Made by a program: the position numbers and the translations under genes. Positions 1-13,216 of a DNA stretch of 64,000 bases are shown here, in pieces. The DNA comes from Prunella strophiata (taxonomy: Eukaryota > Chordata > Aves > Passeriformes > Prunellidae), in NCBI GenBank assembly GCA_036583965.1, contig JAZBQD010000021.1, forward strand, positions 17,350,266-17,414,265, given 5' to 3'. Position 1 is the stretch's first letter; each line of letters opens with the position of its first letter. The notes under the pieces are model-generated. The model had not been told where the DNA came from. It saw only the letters and a list, made by a program, of their open reading frames with translations, and did no database searches.

Positions 1-693
1 GTGCCCAGGGCTCCCACATGGATAAATTCATTTTGCTTCACTCGAACACCTGTGCATCCCACTACAAAGTTGATCTGAATTTTGTAAACATTTATGCATA
101 ATTATGATAAAAAGCCATTATGTTGAGAAGATATTTTTTGGTTGAATATCAAATATCCTATTTGTTTTGATTATTCTAAAAAGATCTGGAAAATGGAGCC
201 CTGGTGGTGAAACATCTTCACTGGTTTTTAATATATTGTGTCATTTTCATACATTGAGATGCTTTGTTGAAACATTTCCCTATGGAATTGATGAACCTTG
301 TCAAATTTCAGATTTGCAGTTGTTTCTACTCAGTGAAACATTGTGTTTGCATGGATGTAACAAAAGAACAGTTGGTATAGTACATTTTATAGGAAGTAGA
401 CCCCCAGTCCAAAAAAATCCTTCAGTGTTTCATCCCACTTTTTGAGCAGTGCAAGTTCTATTTCCTTCATGCACATAAAGTCCTCAGTGTGGTGCTGGAT
501 CAGAGCGTTCACAGTTTTGTCTGAATGCCTTCAGGCAAAGAACATTGGTGCCATTTGCAGCCCCTAATCAATCTTGCAAAAATGCATCAAAAAATATGCT
601 AAAACCACTTCAATTCTCCCAACCTTGTTCCTGAATCTGACACTTCCTGAAATGTTTTGCATGACAAAGCTCAGAGTTAAAATGCTAAAAAGG

Positions 694-718
694 ACCCTCT
701 TGAGAATATCAAGAGGGT
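694..718. repeat. Perfect inverted repeat, 10-bp stem and 5-nt loop
   Basis: ACCCTCTTGA and its exact reverse complement TCAAGAGGGT flank the loop GAATA. A T7 run starts 5 nt after the stem. It lies deep in an intron, so no function is assigned. Confidence 0.85.
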
Positions 719-2613
719 GTATGTTTTTTTACTTTCATAATTAATTTAATTTCAATGCCTGATTTTTTTTATTCCCATGTTCCTTCACTGAAAGTTGGTA
801 TAAAAGTTTTCATGTTCAAGGTATTAGTATACCCCATGCTGAGTATTTCAGAAATTTTAAACAGATATTAAAACACTTCAGTTTACAGATGCATTATTAT
901 AATGACACACATGTTCCTTTTTTCTTTTCTGTAATTCTTAAGAGAACAAGTGCAAAACAATGTGACTAAGAAGTAATTGCTACTCTTGCAATAAGAGTTT
1001 TTGCCCAGTGCCACTGAGCTTTAAATGTGTATGAATATGTAAGAATAAATAACAAATAATCCACAGAAGTAAACAGGGAATCCAAACTTTGTTAAAGGAT
1101 TAATTACCTTGTATTTAAAATTTAAAGTAATCTCTTTGAGAAGCATCATGCAATAATTCAGCCAAATCTGTATCTTAAAGTGAAAAATTCAGATATTTTG
1201 TAGTAATGTGTTTCACCAGGATCTGAAAAAGGTCCTTGAAGTTTAAAATAACTGAATCTTGGCTTTCTTTGCTGGGTTAAATCCAGTCTGTTGTCTGTGT
1301 ACATCTCTTTTCTCTGGGAGATCTGTAGATGTGCATTGTTGTTTGGGCTGTCAACAGCACCAAGCAAAATTTTAGGAGCTGATGGCACAGAAAGAATGTC
1401 TGAGGTACTGGATGTAGTTTTCCCCAGCTCTGCTTCCCCCAGAACCCAAACTCTTCACCTCAGCCTTGTGTCCCCTTGCCTTGGCTGTCTCAAGGCTGGG
1501 TCTGTGTTGTACATTCCCATTGCTGGGGACATTTCCCTTTCCATCCTGTGCCTGTGGATTCTGGGTGGCCCCTGCAGCTGCAAGCACAGAAATCAGGATT
1601 TGAGTGGGAGCTTGGCTGGTTTCAGCTTCTCAGGAAAGCTCTTGGAGATGGACACAGCTTTGAAAACTTTTCCTCTTCCATAGACTGGAGATTGAAAATT
1701 GGTCTGGAAATAGTTTGAAATTCAGGACTGTGATATCTCCTGTGTTGCTTTCCATAAACACCTCGAATGGCTGAAGTTTTGTTTTGCTGTTTACTTGAAT
1801 TTCACAAATATTGTTCATTCTTGTCTCCATCAACTTGTTTTGGACATTTTGGGCAACATCCTGAAAGGGCACCTGCCCAGATGTGCTTTGATTGATAATA
1901 GAGTGAAGTTAAAGGTCCATTATGTGAACAAGAAAAAGTGGTGCCTGAAAAATATCCTGTACTGGGCTTATCCCTAATTATCACCAATAAAGGACACAGT
2001 CACTTAGAGAAGCTCTATAATTCCTGTTAATTTTCTGGGAATGAATCCACTGGATTTCCTTGCCTGTCACCTGCACATGGAGTGGATCTGGAGAAAGTTC
2101 TAATCAGAGAGAAAGCCAAGGTCAGGTTTGGCCAATGTCTGCCTTCATCAAAGAGCACAATCTGGCTCCCATGCTCAGCCACTTTATCTGACATTTCATT
2201 AAAGAAGCTGGAGGTACTAATTTTTACATAATAAATTATTAAACTCAGCAAACTATATCAATTCCTTTCTAGCCACAGGTTTTGTATGTTTAGCTTACAG
2301 TAATGAAGCAGTTTCTGTTGGTTAATGCTGTTGAATAATGATAGGAATATTTTGCATTTGTTTTGGTTGAAAGAGTATTTGAGTCAGCATGGAGCAGATG
2401 GAACCTCTGACTGTAAAGAGTAATTTTCAGTGTGGCAGGACAGGAAGTGTCTGTTTATTTAAACAACATCTGAACAATGGGCCTAAACCATTGTTTTGCT
2501 CTTGTGGAGCACAGTGATTTGAGGAAAAAATAGTTCACCTTTAAATATTTAATGAATAAATTTGCTTCCTAAGAAGCTGGGGGAAGCAGGAAATCCCAGA
2601 ACCAAACAACCCT

Positions 2614-2680
2614 ACAAAAAAAAAAAAAAAATAAAAACCAAAAAAACAAAACAAACAAACAAACAAACAAAAAACCAAAA
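2614..2680. repeat. A-rich tract with (AAAC)n microsatellite
   Basis: A run of 16 A is followed by an AAAC/AAACA tandem repeat. It could be the decayed tail of an old insertion, but nothing upstream is recognisable as an element. Confidence 0.85.
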
Positions 2681-4567
2681 GGGAGACACTGTAATGTTCT
2701 GAAATGAAAATAATTGGGAGAGGAACCTAATATTCCTGTCTGGGGGTGGGATTAGTTTTCTAATTAAAAAGTGAAACTATTATGATGCACCTATAATTCA
2801 CCTGGCATCAAGAACTAAGAAATTATGGGAGTGGTTGAGGCTTAAACTTCTTAAAGAGCAAAACTGGTAACTGAGGCTGGTGCTGCTTAGGACAGATTTG
2901 CTGGCACTGCAGAACTGTGAATTCTCTCTCTCTTGGGGCAGTGTGGGGTTTTCTGCTTCTATTACTCTTCTCTTGAGAGCACTCTGATTTACTTTTGTGA
3001 TAAACCCATAACAACAGGGGGATCACATTGCTGAGATGAGTTTGGCTGTGAGGGACACATAATGTCAGCCCAAAAATAGCACTGGGGAAACACGTTTTGG
3101 CCATGGTTGAGCAGAAAGCAGCTCCTGTCAGCTCAGTGATGCTCTGGGTGCTTGGAAGTGTCTTTCAGCTGAGCAGGATCACAGAGCCTTTTGCTGGGTG
3201 CTGTGCCTGTGGGGTGGATCACTTCAATTCCCAATTATTCTCTGAAGTGCCTTTGAGATGGGAAAGTGAGAGGTGGCTGAGTGTCCATCCAGTGCTGTCC
3301 TGGTGTCCTGGGTGAGGAGCAGCCCCCAACAGCCCATGTGGAGGATGTGGGATGCTCAGCTGGTGTCTATTCTGAGCCATCAGCCCACAGACTGTCCCCT
3401 CTGGCCTGTGAGCTCAGAGCAAGGGACAATGAAATAGGTAAAAACTGGGATGTTGGATAAAGTATTCCTGTCTTTTCCATATTCCCAGTGGGTGGATGGT
3501 GGGGTCCTGTGCTGCCTGAACAACCTGAGAATGTAGAGTTTTTATATGCAACACATAGCCACTGCCATATGGTGCAGACATTTTCAGTATTAGAACCTGC
3601 TCTGAAGTTCCTGAAGCTGCAAAAAAATTATGGAAATTTCTGTTTATGTCTGGGCTCCAGGTAGCAGTGACTGTGGGATTTCATTGATGTATTTTAGAAA
3701 AGTAAAAATGAAATCCCAAAGTAAACATTGCAGCAGAAATAGTCTGGCCTTGTTTTATCTCCACCAGGATATAGGGAAAGCATTGTTCTGCAAATGCATT
3801 GTGAGCTAGGAAATTTTCCTGTGAACAGGGCTGTGTTTGTGCCAGTGCTCCAAATCTCAGCCTTGCCAGAGGAGATGTCAGACAATCCTCCTGTTTTCTT
3901 CCTTGCTCTTCCTGAAGCACCAAACCATATGGCAAATTAAGCCTGATTTTTATTAAACTTTTCATTGTACTGAGCTCCGTGTGAACTGGGAAATGCACTT
4001 TCTTTGAACTATGCAGCCATTATATAAGCATCTTAATTAGGAGATGGTAATGTTCTCTCTGACATTCCTGGGAGTTCGCGGCTCCCTCTTGTGGCTAATT
4101 AAGCTTTTTTAAGGAACCTTCTGAAAATGACTTTTTGTGAGCCGCCCACAGCTCCTGGGCAAACGCTGCCGTGGTGCCCTGAGCTGTGCTGGGCTCTGTG
4201 TCACAAAATCAGGCTGAAGGGGCTGTGCAGTACCTGCAGGCATGGACAGGCAAATTGATAAAAGGAAAAGCTCCGCAAAGGGCTGCACTGTGAATGTGAC
4301 AGCTCCTTGAAGTCTTCAAAAAGCTGAGTGAGCTCATGCAGTCATTGAGAAAACCTCTGCTCTCTGGTCACTCTGCTCCTCCCATGCATTGGATGGTGAA
4401 GGAGGGTTTGCAGCTGAGTTGGGATGGGATATGGGATGTGTCAGCTCAAGGAGCACAGACCTTTCAGGCACCACACTGGGATGTCTCACCATCAAATTCA
4501 AGGTGAAGGTCTTTGCAAGATTTGATGCTGAGAAGAAATTTTCCCACTGGTTGGGCTTGCAGAGACC

Positions 4568-4625
4568 ACTATTACTACTACTACTATTACTACTACTACT
4601 ACTACTATTATCATTATCATTATTA
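4568..4625. repeat. (ACT/ATT)n trinucleotide microsatellite
   Basis: About 19 trinucleotide units of ACT with interspersed ATT, changing to TCATTA units at the 3' end. It explains a poly-Leu frame read through it. Confidence 0.9.
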
Positions 4626-5940
4626 CATTCTTGCTTTCCTATCTAGCATGGAGTAACATTTCCCTATGAATATCTGGGGTATTTTTTACAAATTCCCTTT
4701 CAGAGCCCAATATTTGTTTTTCTTTCTTATTGTGGATTGTTACAACTGGGGCATTGTGTTTATACTGTGTCTTAAATTTGTCATAAACAGTTAGGTAACG
4801 TTTGATGGCTCTGGTGAAAATAGCTGTAGTATAAACACCTCTGAGTTAGACTTTTGTGCTGGCCTGGGGCTGATTTCAAGCCTTTCAAACCACTGTTCTT
4901 AGATGGGAAGGTGCAGTTGCCTCATAATAAGTCTCAGACATCAGGGCAGAAAAGGATCAATTTGTCTTTTCCCCACAAAAGTGAGAAATGGTCATGACAT
5001 TGCAAAATCTCAAGTATAGCTTTATGTTAAGAAAAACTTGTATTTTTAGGCTTGATGTAAAAATACCAGAAATTGGTCCAAAAATGACCTGAACAGCAGG
5101 TAACTTTTCAGTAGGAGCCATTAAGTTTGAGTTTTATCACCAAACCAGAAGTCTCAAAGTGACTTTGCCCCTTTGTCACCTGCAGTGTTGTCTGCCTCTG
5201 TGTTTTGGCATGACTTACTCAAAAATACACAGGAAGAAAATTTCAGCCCTTAGTGTTTCTGAGTGTTGGAAGGAGGGAGAAAAAAAGAGGTGAAACAGGT
5301 TTTTACTTTGAAATGTCTCCCTTCCCCAAAGGGTTTGGAAAGCAAAACTTTATCTGTGAAAATGCTGATTTCCTATTTCATAACTCGTGGCAGTTTTTTC
5401 TCAATTAAAAGAAAGGAATAATGATTATGGAGTTAAGTCAAAATCTCACTGCCCAGTAATCTGCAAACCAGCATTGCTCAACCCACAGCAATAGGGCAGC
5501 AAACATTTATTTCCTCAGGGACATTATTAAACACCCTGCATATTTATTATCTCAAAATTGGAGAAGGTCCAGATTTCTAAGGCCACTTTCTCCCTTCCTC
5601 TTCCTGAGCTGTAATTCAGACCAGAATATAAATTTTTGACTTAATGTTTCTGCGGAAATCAGCAACATGAAGCTGCTAGAAACAAAAGAACACCCAACAG
5701 CAGAGGGAAGAAATGGCTTGGCAAGATTGTCAGCCTTAAAGGGCAAGATTAATTTATAATCCCTCAGATTCTGGTGTACAAATACAAATTTGCAAAGTGT
5801 GTAGTTTATTACTGACACTGTGTGGCTCTGCAGGTTGGTTACTGTTGCTAATGTGAGGCTGCCATGAAATTGGATTTTTAGGGATTTTTTTTCTCATGGT
5901 AAAATAAGGTGATAGTAACAAGGAACAAGTAACTCATGGG

Positions 5941-5954
5941 TGTGTGTGTGTGTG
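5941..5954. repeat. (TG)7 dinucleotide run
   Basis: A short TG microsatellite followed by TATACATAAA. Confidence 0.8.
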
Positions 5955-6584
5955 TATACATAAATAGAAATTTGGGAAGTGGACTAATTCCAACTGTGTG
6001 ACTCAGGAGTATTCTGGGCAGAATATGCTGATATTTTCTTGCAGAGAGATTTTCATGAGATTTTTCCCTTGATTTAAAATCCTGGGAAAGAAAGGGTTTG
6101 AAAAAGAATTGGGGGGAAAAAAACCCAACCTGAAAGTAGTGTGTAATGACTTCACTATGACTAATAAAATATTGTGTGATGGCTCTCTGGTATGGTAAGG
6201 GTTGTTGCAAAATAAAAGTGCTTCTTAGCAATCAATAAAATATTCTCCTTTTTTTTTGCAAGTTTGTAGCTGTTCTATCAATTTAACTAAAAAGAAGAAA
6301 TAGCATTAAATGAAATGTCAAATTCTAGACACAGAGTGGATTCAGTGATGGAATAACAGAAACTTTAAGTAGTGAAATTGAAGACACTAAAGATAAGATA
6401 GGAACTGGCCGAGAACATGAGTAGCTTTTCCAGGGTTTAACACAAAAATTGCACAGTGTCTTGTGAATGATTGAAATCATATTTTATCGTTACATTTTAT
6501 TGGCAGGGAACAGAGCTCAGCATTAGTTGAAAGACTGAAATGACTTACGTGGTTTTAGGATGAGTTTAAAAGATTTTACAACGT

Positions 6585-6612
6585 GGCCTGTTGCTTGTTT
6601 CCTGCCATGCAG
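6585..6612 (+). other. CDH13: Splice acceptor of the 6613 exon
   Basis: A T/C-enriched stretch (GCCTGTTGCTTGTTTCC) runs into TGCCATGCAG immediately before the first cadherin codon. It sets the exon start. The next AG downstream is 8 nt inside the exon and would break the frame. Confidence 0.85.
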
Positions 6613-6765
6613 GTCATCAGAAGTGAAGGGACAGAGGGAGTGAAGTTTCGCCTCTCTGGGAAGGGAGTGGATCAAGACCCAAAAGGAATTTTCAGAATCA
6701 ATGAGATGAGCGGGGACGTCTCTGTGACCCGAACCCTTGATCGAGAGGCAATTGCCAATTACGAG
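6613..6765 (+). CDS. CDH13: T-cadherin (CDH13) internal exon, middle of EC1
   Basis: This internal coding exon has 51 codons in phase 0 at both ends. It is bounded by a pyrimidine-rich acceptor ending in TGCAG and by the strong donor GAG|GTGAGT. The translation holds the EC1 signature GKGVDQDPKGIFRIN at about residues 17-31, followed by SVTRTLDRE, whose Asp and Glu are calcium ligands in cadherin repeats. These phrases fit T-cadherin closely, and the Arg-Thr before LDRE and the FRIN phrase separate it from E- and N-cadherin. T-cadherin is a GPI-anchored adhesion and signalling protein with five EC repeats that also binds high-molecular-weight adiponectin and LDL; none of those partner sites can be tested here. 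The Trp2-type strand-swap region lies in an upstream exon outside the window. The open frame reads 30 nt into the intron on the 5' side, but the AG and the family alignment fix the exon start at 6613. Third codon positions are about half G/C (27 of 51). The main uncertainty is the paralogue, not the exon. Confidence 0.93.
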
Positions 6766-6771
6766 GTGAGT
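6766..6771 (+). other. CDH13: Splice donor GTGAGT of the 6613 exon
   Basis: GAG|GTGAGT is close to the consensus donor and directly follows the Asn-Tyr-Glu codons, where T-cadherin homology stops. Reading on gives non-cadherin residues and a stop within about 20 codons. Confidence 0.9.
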
Positions 6772-9700
6772 GCTCAGAGAGATAACATCTCTGCCTCTGT
6801 GTTGATAGCATGCATTTTCTGAATGTGCATTTGCTCCTGAAAGATCTGCACTTAAATTGAAGACTCAATTGCAGCCACTGCCCTATGAAATTTTAAGAAC
6901 AACTGTTGGAAATGGTAAATGTGTTTGTTTTTCACTCAATTGAAATTTGTCTGCTTTCTGCATGGACTTTTTGTCATTTTTCTTCAGTGGAAATGCTGCC
7001 TGAACATTGTGCATGCATTAGATTTCTGAATAGAAAATTTTGTTTGGACAAAGGAAGATCTTTTGGGGAGGTTGTCACTATGGCACTGCAGAATTACTTG
7101 ACAATTTTATTGTCAAATGGTCAATGGGAACTACCATTGAACTCCATTTCTAGTAAAGGGTGTCTTTAATAGAGATAAAGAAGATTCTGATGATATGAAA
7201 ATGTTACATATGAAATGTACATCAACTACAAAGACCTTAGATTCTTTTCCTTGCTAATAAAAATATTTCTCTCCATTGAATACCCAACAAATGGTCTACA
7301 AAACCTGCAAAACAACTGCCCAACATTGTCCCAAAATGCATAAAATAAACAGAGGATCTGTCAATTCATGTTTTCCATCCAGCCCTGGGGATGTGCACTC
7401 ACAGAACTTGTCCCTGGCCATGCTGATCCAGAGGAGCAGCAGAATTCCAAGTGCTCAGTGGTTGGTGCATGCTGCCTTTTGTGTCCCACAAACCACAGGG
7501 ATTATCTCCCACCTCTGGCAGAGGGAGCTCAAGGTGCCCTGCCCCTTGTGGGACACAGGCTTGGGGACAGTCCTGGCTGCCACCCCTGACCCCTCATTTT
7601 CATCTCCTGCAGTGTAATAATCCCCACTTGTACCTCCAGTGCTGTTTCCTTCCTCCTCTGGGAGAGTTTCCCAGTTTGCTGATGGGTCCTACTGCTCAAA
7701 CAGCACTGCTGAAATTTACCATATGCTGGTTTTCAACACTTAAACATCTCCTTGGTATCTGGGTCTGCAGTGAAATGTGTGTTAAGCACTTGCACAGGAT
7801 TTATGGGAGTTGCTGACGTCCTCCTTGCAAGAAAAACATTGCAGTTTCTCTTTTTAACACTGTTCCTTGTCTTCATTTGCCAGCTGTTTCTTATTTTATC
7901 AGAGGCTTTCCACCTTAATGCGTTGAGTATAAACCTTGAATATTTTTTCTCCTGGAAAATCATAGTAGACTTTTCAACTTAATGCAGCAAACCACAAAAG
8001 GCCCTCATATCTGATCTGGCAAAAGACACACTTAAATTAAGACAAACCCATTTCCCTAGAGGAGGCTCTTTGAAGGAATGTAAGTTATGCACAAAAAATG
8101 TCATTTAGCAGGTGAGCAATGAGCAATGTGAATGTAGAGCCTGAGAGGCTGTGGTGCCTCCTGAGCTGTTATCCAGCACTCTGTTCAGCAGCTCACCCCC
8201 ATCCTGCAGCAAAAAATGGGCTTGGAATGTTCTGAAGGAGAACCCTCAACTTGATTACTCTGTCTCAAATCCAGCCCATTATTCTCCAATAAAGATGTGT
8301 CATGGAGTCAGGAAGACAACAGGATTTTCTCCCTGCTTTCCTTGGTACACTGAAAGGTGAATAACCTGAAATAGCCTTGAATTTCTCTCAAAAAAGTGTT
8401 TTCTGGTTTTGTTTGAGCTTCCCCCTTGCCCAGCACTGTGGTTCTGAAAAGAAAAATTCAAAACAAAATGCAAATGAGTAAAGGAGAGTTCATTGTGAAA
8501 AAATACAATTTTTTTGTAAACCATCAGAATATCAAGTGTGTAATCAGGGGAAGAATGAAATGATAAAATCTGTTTGAGTCTTTCAACTACACCCAGATAT
8601 GCTCTGCCTGAGCACTGATTTATTTCCTGCACTTGGTGCATATGTGCTCCAGGGGTAAGAATTGAAAAATGTTAATAGGGCACAAAACAGAGCTTTGGTG
8701 ATTACAGTATTTCATAGAACTTTGCAGATTTACTACCTCAGAATGTTTTAAATTAGCTAAGAATATTTACTCTGGTAATTTTTATGGTTTTTTTTCCCAA
8801 TGAATATTTGATAACTTGGGTCTGCTGCCCTCTTTCTCCTGGAGGAATGCTGAAAAACTTGTAGGAGTTCTTCTCTGGATTCATAACTAGAGAACTTGAT
8901 TAAATTAGAGAGTATTAAACTCTACACAGTCAACTTTGTTCATTGTTTGTGTTAATCCCTTCTTTCTATGGTTTAACTATTTTATTTCTAGTAAAAGTTA
9001 GAAAATACTTTTAAATAGAGTGAAAACATCTGTCTGAGGGTCAGGGCCTGCCAGTCTTTTCAGTGGAGTCCATCTGTGTGTAAGTTGTGTTTTAAAATTG
9101 TTTTTTAGCAAAGGAACTCAAACTGGCAAGAGTAAAGCAGCATGCTTTAATGGCACCACCCTCACCCTCTGAAATAAACTTGTTAATCCACATGGTTTAT
9201 GAGTTTATTTCTTATGAAACTTTGTGGTTTGTGTTCTTAAAGCCCAAGAAATGTCAGTCAGCTTTAATTTGAAGTGAAAGCTGCTTGTGAAGAAGAGCAG
9301 GAGGATTCAGGGATGATGTTATGCCCAGCAAAGACAGACTGTGTTAGAAAATTGTGTAGCAACTCCTTTTTCCTCCTGGAGAGGTTTGTTAAAGAGCATC
9401 CTGATAGGAATTCTGCAGGTCAGAGTACACCCATGGATTTGCATGGAATGGTTTTACTTTGGGGCTTGCTGGAGCTTGTTGACAAAACTGTTAAATGATG
9501 CTCTGAAGAGGGGCTTAAGCAGGCTCTGGGCACGTTGTGGAATTGCTTCTGGGCTGGAGAGATAAGAGGGAGCCTAGAGCCCCTATTTAGTGGGAGCAAA
9601 AGGTGTTGCATTGTATAAACATGCTCTCAAGTATATTTGGTTTTCTCTCAAGATTTGAATAAATCAGACAGTCAGAAATTTCAGACAATGGCAAATAGTT

Positions 9701-11749
9701 TATTTATTTGCTATTGGAAAGTGCAGATGTAGAAAAACAGATGAAGGAGATTGGTGGGGAGATTAAAGAAGGATTTTACAGCACAAATCAGTGAGGTGCA
9801 CGCCATCCAAAACCTGCCCATAATTTACAAAAATTCAGAGTCCACTTCTGACCCATAGTATTTTCTGACTCCAGCAGAGCAGAAATATTAGTGACTTTTC
9901 AGTTCTTTCCTTGAGGAAAAAAAAATAAATATCAAGTGCTTCTGTAAAGAGATGTGATAACAGAGCAAAAGGACTGCAGTGAAGCTGGAAGGCTACTTGT
10001 GCTCAGTGTTGATAAAACCCCAATGAATTGGGAAACAAAGGGTCAAACAGAGGGCCAGTGAAAATAGAAGTCTGAAAAGCAGTGATTCTGGGGTAATCTG
10101 TTATTTAAAACCCTTGGGTTCATTTTCAAAACCTCACATTTTCCTGGGTAATGTATTTGTAGGCAGAATGCAAGGAAAAGCAGGAAGAGTTGTAGAGGTT
10201 GATTGCCACTGTCAAGATGACAAAAAGTTTCTAAGTTACAAGAACTCTCTTCTTTACTCCAAGTTAGGTGGGTCCAGAAGAACTGGCAAAAATATTCAAT
10301 TATTTTTTTACTGTTCAAAGCATGAGATTTGGGGTTAGGCATTCCTTGGGTACAGGACAGAGCCTCCAGTTGCAGCAGCTCGTTTCCCATCACTTCCCAC
10401 TGCTCAGAATCCCTGCAGCAGTGAAATCCAGACCTGCAGCCTCTAAAGCATCAGCCCAAAGTACCATTGGGCTGTTCCAGCTGGGACTCAAGCTTTTAAA
10501 GGGTGTTGCCATCATTGAAAGGCAACAAATGTGTGTGGAAGATAAATAATCAGAAGGTGATCCTCTGCAAGCATGAAATGAAACAGCTTGATAAAACTGT
10601 GTGCAAATTAGAGCTGTGACTAAATTTACCTAGGCAATTTGAACTGCTAATGAAGAGTTAGTTTTAATTATTTTTTTTAAGTAAAGAGTTTTATTTTCTT
10701 TAAAAAAATCCTTAACAATCAGAGGTGTGAAACCAACCCTCAGCTTTTTTTCATAATGGCAGATGACACTTCTGTGAAAGGATGCCTTGCAACTGGTAGT
10801 GACAGACTGAGATATTTAGAAAACTTATGTTAGCAGGGCTGAAAAGCAGAGTGGGAGTGTGTAGTTCTATGAGAATTGTTTCTATATGTTGGCTAACAAG
10901 TGGGCTGAGAGGAGGGTAAAGATTTCAGACCCATCCACAGCTCCCTGCTTTAGGCACATGGGACTGAGCCACTCTTGAAGGTGAGGCTGCAGCCCTAATA
11001 GGCTCAATTTCCCTCTTTAATAAGGAACAAACAATGGAAATGCTTCACAATGATGAGGAAAACTAGCTTGGTCAGGTGCTGAGGAGCATTTTGTGGGAAA
11101 GATTTGTGAGTGCTTTAATGCTTTTTTGCAGATAAGGGAAGTGTTACTGTAGCAAAACCCTGGAAGTGAATGGCTGTAATTTATCGAGTGCAGGAGAAGG
11201 AATTTCTCATCTGTGTAAGTCCATTTCAGTGCAGCCACATCCTTTTTGGAATGATTTATCATCCCCTGATGCTGAATCTCTGCTGATGCTGGCTGGAGAT
11301 CTATGGACAGCACACAGAAACATGCTGCTCCTTCAAAAGGAAAATCACCCATTTGCTTCTAACTTCAAGAAAAATGTAAAAATGTAATTTAATCCTGGTT
11401 ATCTGCACAGGCAGATTTGTCTGGAGTGCAACTGATCTGCTCTGTTCTGAGCTGAAACCAGCTGATGGGGAATGTCAGACCCCAGCCATCTCCTACTAAT
11501 GTCCCAAAAAACAAAAAAGGCACTTAGCCTTTCGTGGCAAGAAGTTTGGTTTTGTAGAGATGTAAATTGCAGTAAAATGTGCTTGATTTAATTAAAGAAT
11601 CATTAATACACAGACCAAGCCTGTTAAAATACTGGTGATTTCAAATTGCATCTTTTACATCAAAAATCATGGAGTAATGGCAGAGTTCAAAGTTTCAGGG
11701 AGGAATCCTTACTATTTAGCAAGGGGAAATGAAAGAAAATTTTACTGTT

Positions 11750-11777
11750 AAAAAAAAAAAAAAAAAGAGAAAAAAAG
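11750..11777. repeat. A17 homopolymer and A-rich tail
   Basis: 17 consecutive A, then GAGAAAAAAGAG. There is no AATAAA just upstream and no recognisable retroelement. Confidence 0.8.
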
Positions 11778-12375
11778 AGTTATTGTGGAAGCATAACGTA
11801 TAATTATTAATCAGATAGAGAATTATTTATATGCATGAGTTGCAGATCAAGTGAAATACAGCTGAAAATTCTGACAGGGAAAAGATCTCTGTAGCCTGTG
11901 CTGAATGTCATGTGTAGGGAGTGCAGGAGATAAATGGTTTTTCCCTTCATATTGCTGAGTTTATATTGATATTTATCAATGTGCTCACGTGTTGGAGCTC
12001 CAGGTAAATTCAGAGAGGACCCTTGAAAACAAAAAAACCTGGAAGCAAAAACAAACCCAGCAGAAGCAAAAGCCTGGATCCTTCAATGAGGTCCATATGG
12101 GCAGACTCCTGAATCCATGGGAAACTTTCTGGCATTGATTGTTTACCAAGGTCAAAGCCAAGGTGGTCACCATAACTGTGGGCATAAATCAAATATTTGA
12201 GCATATAAATTTTAAATGGAGCCACATTTCTTAAAACTATGATTTAAAGAATTGCTTGTGCAGCTAGGATGGAAATGGGATTTCCAGATACTGGAAATAT
12301 TCTCTCCCAAAGCTGGTTTATGGCATAAAGAGAAAATCTGACAAGAAGTGAAGCTAAAATTCATGTCATTGTTAC

Positions 12376-12402
12376 ATATTTTGTCTCGGGGGGACAAAAT
12401 AT
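12376..12402. repeat. Perfect inverted repeat, 10-bp stem and G-rich 7-nt loop
   Basis: ATATTTTGTC and its exact reverse complement GACAAAATAT flank the loop TCGGGGG. The loop plus the first base of the right arm gives six consecutive G in an AT-rich neighbourhood. Confidence 0.85.
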
Positions 12403-13086
12403 TCCATGTGAACTCTGTAATTTACCATATCTTGTTCATTTTTACTGGCAATATTCTGTTCAATAAATACTGTATGTAAATCAATACCTCCTAATGTTAT
12501 GAGCTATCAGCAGGGAGCTGTGGTTCCTTTCAGAAGGCAGTAACATCCCTATTTTATTTCTGGGGAAAGCCTGCAAAAGTCAACAGCTGGTTTTGTTGGA
12601 GGGCATTTGCTTTATTCTGAGCTGTGACTGCTCACCTGGCTTTGCCATCCCTGCTGTTCCACAGCCCTGGTGTGTCATTTGTAGCAGGAAGAGAGAAGAA
12701 ATTTTGTAAAAAGGAGAAATCAGCAAAGCTTTGTTTATAGCCTATAACTGTCAAGGCACTGGGCTTGGATTTCCATCCTAAAAATAACATTCTCCAAACA
12801 CCAGGAAAAATGAATATTTTCTTATTGAGGAGGGGGAGAGTGGAAATGCAGAGCAGTAGGAACTATGGGAAAATGTGAGTTTATTGAGACAGTAACAAAC
12901 GAGATCAAATTTGTTTGCATGGTGTTTTAGTTTTGTAGGTTTTTTGTCTGTTGTTTTGTTGGTTTGGGTATTTTTAAAAATTATTTTCTAATAGAACCCT
13001 CCCAGAAAGAATAATGATGTGTTCAGTAAAACACAAGGAGACTAATAACATTTTTGTCATATTATGTTAATTGTCTATGAAACCAC

Positions 13087-13216
13087 TTTTGTTATTGGAT
13101 ATTAATTGCATTTTAAGGCATTTAAAAGTCATCATGATACTTCTTTGCTGTTTTTGTTATTATATATTAATTGCATTTTGAGGCATTTAAAACTCATCAT
13201 AATGCTTCTTTTCTGT
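13087..13216. repeat. Tandem duplication, 2 x 65 bp
   Basis: The units 13087-13151 and 13152-13216 both read TTTTGTTATTR.ATATTAATTGCATTTT and both end in TTCTTTNCTGT. They differ at only a handful of positions, which indicates a fairly recent local duplication. Confidence 0.88.

Larger units (their letters stand above)
1..6612 (+). other. CDH13: CDH13 intron, 3' part
   Basis: This is the end of the intron preceding the EC1 exon; its start lies outside the window. I see no exon-like frame with splice signals and cadherin residues here. Contents noted separately are a perfect hairpin at 694-718, an A-rich/(AAAC)n tract at 2614-2680, an (ACT/ATT)n microsatellite at 4568-4625 and a short (TG)n run at 5941-5954. 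Two patches are richer in G and C (about 1385-1680 and 3085-3430) but match nothing I recognise. The rest is AT-rich sequence with stop codons in all frames. Confidence 0.88.

Noticed and set aside
694..731. Hairpin plus T run as a bacterial-type terminator
   Set aside because: The context is a vertebrate intron, so intrinsic termination of this kind does not apply.
7375..7640. GC-rich patch ending in a good acceptor (TCATCTCCTGCAG at about 7601-7613), considered as an extra exon
   Set aside because: Stop codons follow immediately after the AG in usable frames, and T-cadherin is continuous across the flanking exons, so no exon is expected here.
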